From Candidatus Beckwithbacteria bacterium (lineage in GTDB: Bacteria; Patescibacteriota; Microgenomatia; UBA1400; CG1-02-47-37), in NCBI GenBank assembly GCA_030699295.1, contig JAUYJQ010000020.1, positions 1 to 10,080 of the forward strand: a stretch of DNA of 10,080 bases. Reading direction: 5' to 3'. Below, one piece after another: positions 5,891 through 10,080 of this stretch; the stretch's first letter is position 1; each line of letters starts with the position of its first letter. The translations under genes and the position numbers were made by a program. The notes under the pieces are model-generated. The model ran no database searches. It was not told the DNA's origin and saw only the letters and a program-made list of their open reading frames with translations.

Positions 5891-7702
5891 ATGAATATTT
5901 CTATTCCCCACTCCTTCCTTAAAGAATTTTTGCAAACTGAGGCCACGCCTCAAAAAATTGCCGAGTGCCTGTCCCTTTGTGGCCCGTCTGTCGAGGCATT
6001 GGAAAAAACTAAAGCTGATTATATTTATCACCTGGAAGTAACCACCAACCGGGTTGATATGATGAGTGTTTTAGGAATTGCCCGCGAAGCCGCGGCCAGC
6101 TTGCCCCAATTCGGCCTCAAAGCCACTCTTAAAAACGACCTTTATAAACCTACAAGGACTCTCCCCGTAGGCCAGCCATTTCCTTTAAAATTGACGGTTG
6201 ATTCAAAACTTTGCCCCAGGTTTACAGCGGTGGTAATCGGTAATGTCACCATCAAGCCGTCGCCACCGTCGATCCGCGATTATTTGGAAAAATCAGGTAT
6301 TCGTTCTCTCAATAATGTGGTGGATATTTCTAACTACTTGATGCGCGCCTACGGCCAACCGGTACACACTTTTGATCTTGATAAAATTACCGCCAAAATG
6401 GTTCTACGCCTCTCCCGTAAGGGAGAAACGATCACTACGCTTGACGAAAAAACCTTTACTTTACCGGGTGGGGATATTGTCATCGAAGACGGCAGCCATA
6501 AATTAATCGATCTTTGCGGCATCATGGGCGGGGCTAGCAGTGCGGTCGATGAGAACACCAAAAACGTCTTGTTGTTTGTCCAAACTTATTCTGCCAGCCA
6601 TATCCGCCGGACTTCAATGCTTTTAGGGCAAAGGAGCGAGGCCGCCCAGATTTTTGAAAAACAGCCGGATCCGGAGTTAGTCATGCCGGTAATTCTTAAA
6701 GGAATTAAGTTATTTAAGCAGTTAACCGGGGGGGAACAGGCCAGTCAAATTATTGATTTATACCCGGCTCCAGCCAAGCCAAAAATTGTGAACGTACCCC
6801 TACAGTTAATTCGAGACAGATTAGGTGTAGATATAGCCGCCAGCACGGTCGATAAAATTCTTGAGTCTCTGGGCTTTATCAACGGCCGGGTGCCTTCTTG
6901 GCGCCGCCATGACATTAACATTCCTGAAGACATTGTCGAGGAGGTGGCCCGAATTTATGGTTACCACCGTTTGCCCAGCCAATTAATGACCTCGGCGATT
7001 CCGACTAACTACCCATCTACCAATTTTTATTTGGAGGCACAAATTAAACATTGGCTGGTCGGTTTTGGTTTAACCGAAATTTATACCAACTCCCTTGTCA
7101 GTCAAAACTTTCCGGGCCAATTAAAAATTAAAAACGCTTTATCAGAAGACTGGCAATATTTACGCCGTTCCTTAATTCCGTCTCACACCCAGGAGTTTCC
7201 CGCTTTTGAAATGGCCAATACTTACCACCCCCGGCCGGGCCAGCTGCCGGAAGAAAGGTTCCAGCTTTTAATCAGCGGCTTTAAGGATTTTGCCAAGTTA
7301 AAAGGTATTGTCGACGCTTTATTTGCCAAACTGCATCTGCCGGTAACGGCGGCGTTAACCCCCACCACCGCAGTAATTGATCTTGAACCGGTTATCAAAC
7401 AAGCTAAAATCTACCCTGCCTACCGGCCAGTTTCCGCTTTTGCCCCGGTAATTGAAGACTTGACCTTTACTTTACCAGCCCAAACTTATGTGGGGCCGGT
7501 GCTTGAAGCCATTAAAGCCAGCCACCGCTTAATCGCTAGCGTTAAACTAACTAAAACCTGGCGTCAGAACTTTACCTTTACCATTACTTATCAAAGCCTG
7601 GTCAAATCATTGTCAGCCCAGAAAGTGGCTCCGGTTAGAAAAAAGATTGTCTCCACCTTAAAAACTAAGGTCCGGGGGACGCTGGTAGGGCACTTGGACT
7701 AG
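5891..7702 (+). CDS. pheT: Phenylalanyl-tRNA synthetase beta subunit, short form
   Basis: This is the structural, editing and tRNA-binding partner of PheS. The protein has 603 residues against about 790-800 in typical bacteria. Domain B1 is present (about 1-39 and 42-75), but the EMAP/OB-fold tRNA-binding domain B2 normally inserted in its middle is missing, so the sequence jumps to 'HLEVTTNRVD' at 47-56. B3/B4, the editing region, spans about 95-270 and contains 'GIMGGASSAV' at 210-219 and 'RSEAAQIFEK' at 248-257. B5 lies at about 300-365 ('VEEVARIYGY' at 349-358). The catalytic-like B6/B7 region is shortened to about 370-505. A divergent FDX-ACB anticodon-binding domain closes the protein at about 508-597. 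The gene starts 2 bases after pheS without a Shine-Dalgarno sequence, so coupling is likely. Its last 38 bases overlap the convergent penicillin-binding protein gene. Confidence 0.95.
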   Translation: MNISIPHSFLKEFLQTEATPQKIAECLSLCGPSVEALEKTKADYIYHLEVTTNRVDMMSVLGIAREAAASLPQFGLKATLKNDLYKPTRTLPVGQPFPLKLTVDSKLCPRFTAVVIGNVTIKPSPPSIRDYLEKSGIRSLNNVVDISNYLMRAYGQPVHTFDLDKITAKMVLRLSRKGETITTLDEKTFTLPGGDIVIEDGSHKLIDLCGIMGGASSAVDENTKNVLLFVQTYSASHIRRTSMLLGQRSEAAQIFEKQPDPELVMPVILKGIKLFKQLTGGEQASQIIDLYPAPAKPKIVNVPLQLIRDRLGVDIAASTVDKILESLGFINGRVPSWRRHDINIPEDIVEEVARIYGYHRLPSQLMTSAIPTNYPSTNFYLEAQIKHWLVGFGLTEIYTNSLVSQNFPGQLKIKNALSEDWQYLRRSLIPSHTQEFPAFEMANTYHPRPGQLPEERFQLLISGFKDFAKLKGIVDALFAKLHLPVTAALTPTTAVIDLEPVIKQAKIYPAYRPVSAFAPVIEDLTFTLPAQTYVGPVLEAIKASHRLIASVKLTKTWRQNFTFTITYQSLVKSLSAQKVAPVRKKIVSTLKTKVRGTLVGHLD

Positions 7703-10080
7703 ACGATGGGGTCGAGCTGGGAGAATAGTCCCAATCGACGTTAACCCCGATTTTAATTTGACTCTCGCCGCTATTACCATTTTCATCCTCAGCCCGGACT
7801 TTTAAAGTGTGAACACCGGTTTCCAGATGCTGAGTGTAAGTAAACGGTTTATCGGTTAAAGTTTTTCTCTCCACTCCGTCAGCATAAAAGATGACTTTCT
7901 TAACCAGGCTGTTAGCCGTAACTTTAGCCGAAAAAGTAAAGTCATTGCCGATTTTAGCCCGATCCGCCGGCGCTTCAATTTGGACGACAACTTCGTTGCT
8001 TTCACCGCAAAACTCAGTCGGGAAGTGATAGCGCTCGTCGCCTTGGCCAGAACGCCAAGCATCAATGCCTTCCTGATAGCGATTTCTGCCGCCGCCGGAG
8101 GGGTCGTCTTCCCTTAAAACAATAAATTCTTTTTCTTCATAGTCGCCCCGAGCCACCATAGTGTCGCTAGCCAGTAGGGTCTGACCCCGGCAGAGCTTTA
8201 AATTAGTATGAATCGTGTCGGCTCCCACCGGCTCGGTGCCTTTAATCATATACTCTGTCCGACTGGGCCAACCGTCGTGGCTAATCTGCCCGGAAATGGC
8301 GTCAACATCAACACTGACAACACCATTGGGAACCGGCCAGCCTTTTATCGTCTGGCCTTTTAAGGCCTCCAGCATAATCCGCCGCCAAATAGGGGTAGCG
8401 CCGGAAACGCCTGAAGCCACCTGCTTCATCTTACTATTGTCGTTATTACCCACCCAGGCACCGACAATCCTGTCCGGTGACCAACCCACCGCCCAGTTAT
8501 CCCGCTGGTCATCGGTCGTACCGGTTTTTACGGCTACCTGCTGGTTGGGAATTTTAAGCAGGCTATTGGCTCCAAAGGTAATCAACCGGGCGTTATTATC
8601 TGATAAAATGTCGGAGATCAAAAACGCTTCTGCCTCAGTCAAAACCCGGGTGCCGTCTACCGGCCGAAACTCTTCCAGAGTCTTGCCGTTTTGGTCTTCG
8701 ACTTTTAATATACTTACCGGCTCGACTTTTAAACCGCCGTTAGCAAAGGCCGAATAACCAGACACCATGTCAATCAAACGGACTTCACCGCCGCCCAAAG
8801 TCACCGACAGGCCAAAGCGGTTGACGTTAGCGCTGGTCGGCTCCAAGGTAGAAAAACCCAAACGGTAAGCCATGTCCAGCATATTTTTGACACCCACCGA
8901 ATGCAATAATTTCACTGCCGGAATATTTAAAGAACTGCCTAAAGCTTGTCTCAATTGGACCGGGCCGTGGTCTTTATTGTCATAATTTTTTGGTTTATAA
9001 ACAGGGGCATTCGCCCCTCCGGGGAACTCGGTCGCCACATCGACGATCATCTTCGCCGGCGTCAAACCCTGCTTGAAAGCGGCCGCGTAAGTTACCGGCT
9101 TAATGGCTGAACCGGGTTGGCGTAAGGCCAAGTTGACGTTAACTTTGCCTTCGTAGTCTTCAGCAAAATAGTCTTTCGAACCGACCATGGCTAAGATTTC
9201 TCCCGTGGTCGTATCCAAAACTAAAGCGGCGCCATTAGTAATGTGCAGGCTTTCTACCCTGGCGATCTCTTCGCTGACTATGTCTTGGGCTTCTTCCTGG
9301 AGCTCTAAATCCAAGCTGGTCGTCACTTTCAAGCCGCCCTGCTCGACTAATTTTTCCCCGTAGCGGTCGATTAACAGCTGGCGGACATACATGACAAAAT
9401 GCGGGGCTTTAAAACTGGCGCCCTCACCGGCAAATTCCACTTGATCTAACTCTGCCAAAGCCTCTTTTTCCTGGTCTTTGCTAAGATAACCGTCTTCGCG
9501 CATGCGCCTAAACACGTCTTTAGTTCTGTCTTTGTAAGCCTCCGGGTTTTGGCCGAAGGGAGAATAGCGGGTCGGCGACTGGGGCAAGCCGGCTAAAATT
9601 GCCGCTTCGACTAAATTGAGTTCGCTGACCTTTTTTTCAAAATAAGTCTCGGCGGCCGCTTCTACCCCCCAGGCGGTGCCGCCGTAAGGCGACTCATTTA
9701 AATACATTTGCAGGATCTGGTCTTTAGAATATTTCTTTTCAATTTGTACTGACAGTACAAACTCTTTAATTTTCCGGGACACCGCCCGCTCCGGTGTCAG
9801 CAAGACGTTTTTGACCAGCTGCTGGGTTAAGGTTGAGCCGCCGGCCAAACGGCGGAAGCGAAATAGCGAGTTAAACAGTGCCCGCACCAGCCCCCAAGGG
9901 TCAAAACCTTCGTGCTTATAAAAATTCTTGTCTTCGATGGCCACAGTGGCTTCGCGCAAAACCACGGGGACCTGATCGAGAGTCACCGGCGTCCGGCGCT
10001 GGTCGGCAAAAACGTCATAGAGTAATTCGCCATTTCGGTCAAATATCTTGGTGGAAAAACCTTCTCTACGGACAACTTTA
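7665..10080 (-). CDS. Class A penicillin-binding protein (PBP1A family), N-terminus outside window
   Basis: This bifunctional enzyme polymerises and crosslinks peptidoglycan at the outer face of the membrane. The frame is open to the window edge and encodes 804 visible residues (numbered from 10079 downward). The membrane anchor is missing because it lies outside. The glycosyltransferase GT51 domain has catalytic Glu49 in 'IEDKNFYKHEG' and 'GGSTLTQQ' at 80-87. The transpeptidase domain has SxxK (Ser324, Lys327), SLN at 383-385 and KTG at 518-520, so both activities look intact. A linker with two cysteines (630, 691) leads to an Ig-like domain at about 697-781 and a Ser/Pro-rich tail at 785-804. 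A GTG at 9986 is an internal codon, not the start, since conserved sequence ('KIFDRNGELLYDVF') continues upstream. The 3' end overlaps pheT tail to tail. Confidence 0.95.
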   Translation of the reverse strand, partial: KVVRREGFSTKIFDRNGELLYDVFADQRRTPVTLDQVPVVLREATVAIEDKNFYKHEGFDPWGLVRALFNSLFRFRRLAGGSTLTQQLVKNVLLTPERAVSRKIKEFVLSVQIEKKYSKDQILQMYLNESPYGGTAWGVEAAAETYFEKKVSELNLVEAAILAGLPQSPTRYSPFGQNPEAYKDRTKDVFRRMREDGYLSKDQEKEALAELDQVEFAGEGASFKAPHFVMYVRQLLIDRYGEKLVEQGGLKVTTSLDLELQEEAQDIVSEEIARVESLHITNGAALVLDTTTGEILAMVGSKDYFAEDYEGKVNVNLALRQPGSAIKPVTYAAAFKQGLTPAKMIVDVATEFPGGANAPVYKPKNYDNKDHGPVQLRQALGSSLNIPAVKLLHSVGVKNMLDMAYRLGFSTLEPTSANVNRFGLSVTLGGGEVRLIDMVSGYSAFANGGLKVEPVSILKVEDQNGKTLEEFRPVDGTRVLTEAEAFLISDILSDNNARLITFGANSLLKIPNQQVAVKTGTTDDQRDNWAVGWSPDRIVGAWVGNNDNSKMKQVASGVSGATPIWRRIMLEALKGQTIKGWPVPNGVVSVDVDAISGQISHDGWPSRTEYMIKGTEPVGADTIHTNLKLCRGQTLLASDTMVARGDYEEKEFIVLREDDPSGGGRNRYQEGIDAWRSGQGDERYHFPTEFCGESNEVVVQIEAPADRAKIGNDFTFSAKVTANSLVKKVIFYADGVERKTLTDKPFTYTQHLETGVHTLKVRAEDENGNSGESQIKIGVNVDWDYSPSSTPSSSPSALPASPGP
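7711..7759 (+). terminator. Weak candidate terminator downstream of pheT
   Basis: Nine bases after the pheT stop, GTCGA (7711-7715) can pair with TCGAC (7735-7739), with an inner GGGA/TCCC stem (7719-7722 with 7729-7732). Flanking GGGG (7708-7711) and CCCC (7745-7748) could extend the pairing. TTTTAATTT follows at 7751-7759. The stems are short and interrupted, and the U-rich run is broken and, without the GGGG:CCCC pairing, too far away. It lies inside the coding end of the minus-strand gene. I list it because it is the only plausible stop for the long thrS-pheT transcript in this window. Confidence 0.25.

Noticed and set aside
7656..7670. Palindrome CCTTA-N5-TAAGG at the end of the penicillin-binding protein gene
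   Set aside because: It could form a 5-bp hairpin on the minus strand, but the T-run is 10 bases away, so it does not look like an intrinsic terminator.
8215..8757. 180-codon plus-strand open frame
   Set aside because: It is entirely antisense to the transpeptidase region of a clear penicillin-binding protein gene, has no recognisable motif, and has a composition typical of a shadow frame.
9984..9986. GTG as the start codon of the penicillin-binding protein
   Set aside because: The frame stays open for 31 more codons to the window edge, and those codons match the conserved segment before the GT51 domain. The true start and membrane anchor must lie outside.
1..10080. CRISPR array, insertion sequence, phage, toxin-antitoxin or defence genes
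   Set aside because: No spaced direct repeats, inverted-repeat-bounded transposase, or matching protein families were found. The window is core translation and cell-wall genes.

Overview
The window reads as a chromosomal segment of a bacterium with a small, compact genome, most likely a member of the Candidate Phyla Radiation (Patescibacteria), possibly the Microgenomates side. This is an inference. It rests on a trigger factor without its isomerase domain, a ThrRS without its TGS domain, a PheT without its EMAP-like domain, near-zero spacing or overlap between genes, few clear Shine-Dalgarno sequences, a tRNA without encoded CCA, and a 182-residue protein that resembles uncharacterised families known from that group. 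UGA is used as an ordinary stop (end of thrS), so the recoded-UGA lineages (Gracilibacteria, SR1/Absconditabacteria) are unlikely.

Layout. Positions 2-289 hold the 3' end of a membrane protein gene that begins outside the window. Its stop codon lies inside an extended -10 promoter (282-290) that appears to fire a leaderless or nearly leaderless mRNA for a short trigger factor (tig, 296-1135). A consensus-like promoter buried in the end of tig (1110-1138) precedes an unrecognised coiled-coil protein (1150-1698). A doubtful 75-codon ORF (1718-1945) fills most of the next 290 bases. A tRNA-Val(GAC) gene follows at 1989-2062.

From 2071 to 7702 there is one tightly packed plus-strand block, thrS-infC-rpmI-rplT-pheS-pheT. 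The order matches the classic enterobacterial operon except that no pheM leader ORF is seen. The genes are 2-4 bases apart or overlap by 4, 20 and 44-50 bases. They supply threonyl-tRNA synthetase, initiation factor IF3, ribosomal proteins L35 and L20, and both subunits of phenylalanyl-tRNA synthetase. With tig and the tRNA, nearly the whole plus strand serves translation and nascent-chain folding.

On the minus strand, converging on pheT and overlapping it by 38 bases, is a large class A penicillin-binding protein (7665-10080, N-terminus outside the window). It carries glycosyltransferase, transpeptidase and C-terminal Ig-like domains and a Ser/Pro tail.

I found no CRISPR array, insertion sequence, phage gene, defence system or origin. 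No new multi-gene system is visible. The items most worth a second look are the repeated domain loss in conserved translation proteins, the leaderless-type promoters, the tRNA-thrS junction and the two unrecognised ORFs. No stretch over 300 bases lacks a gene call, although 1699-1988 does if the weak 75-codon ORF is rejected.
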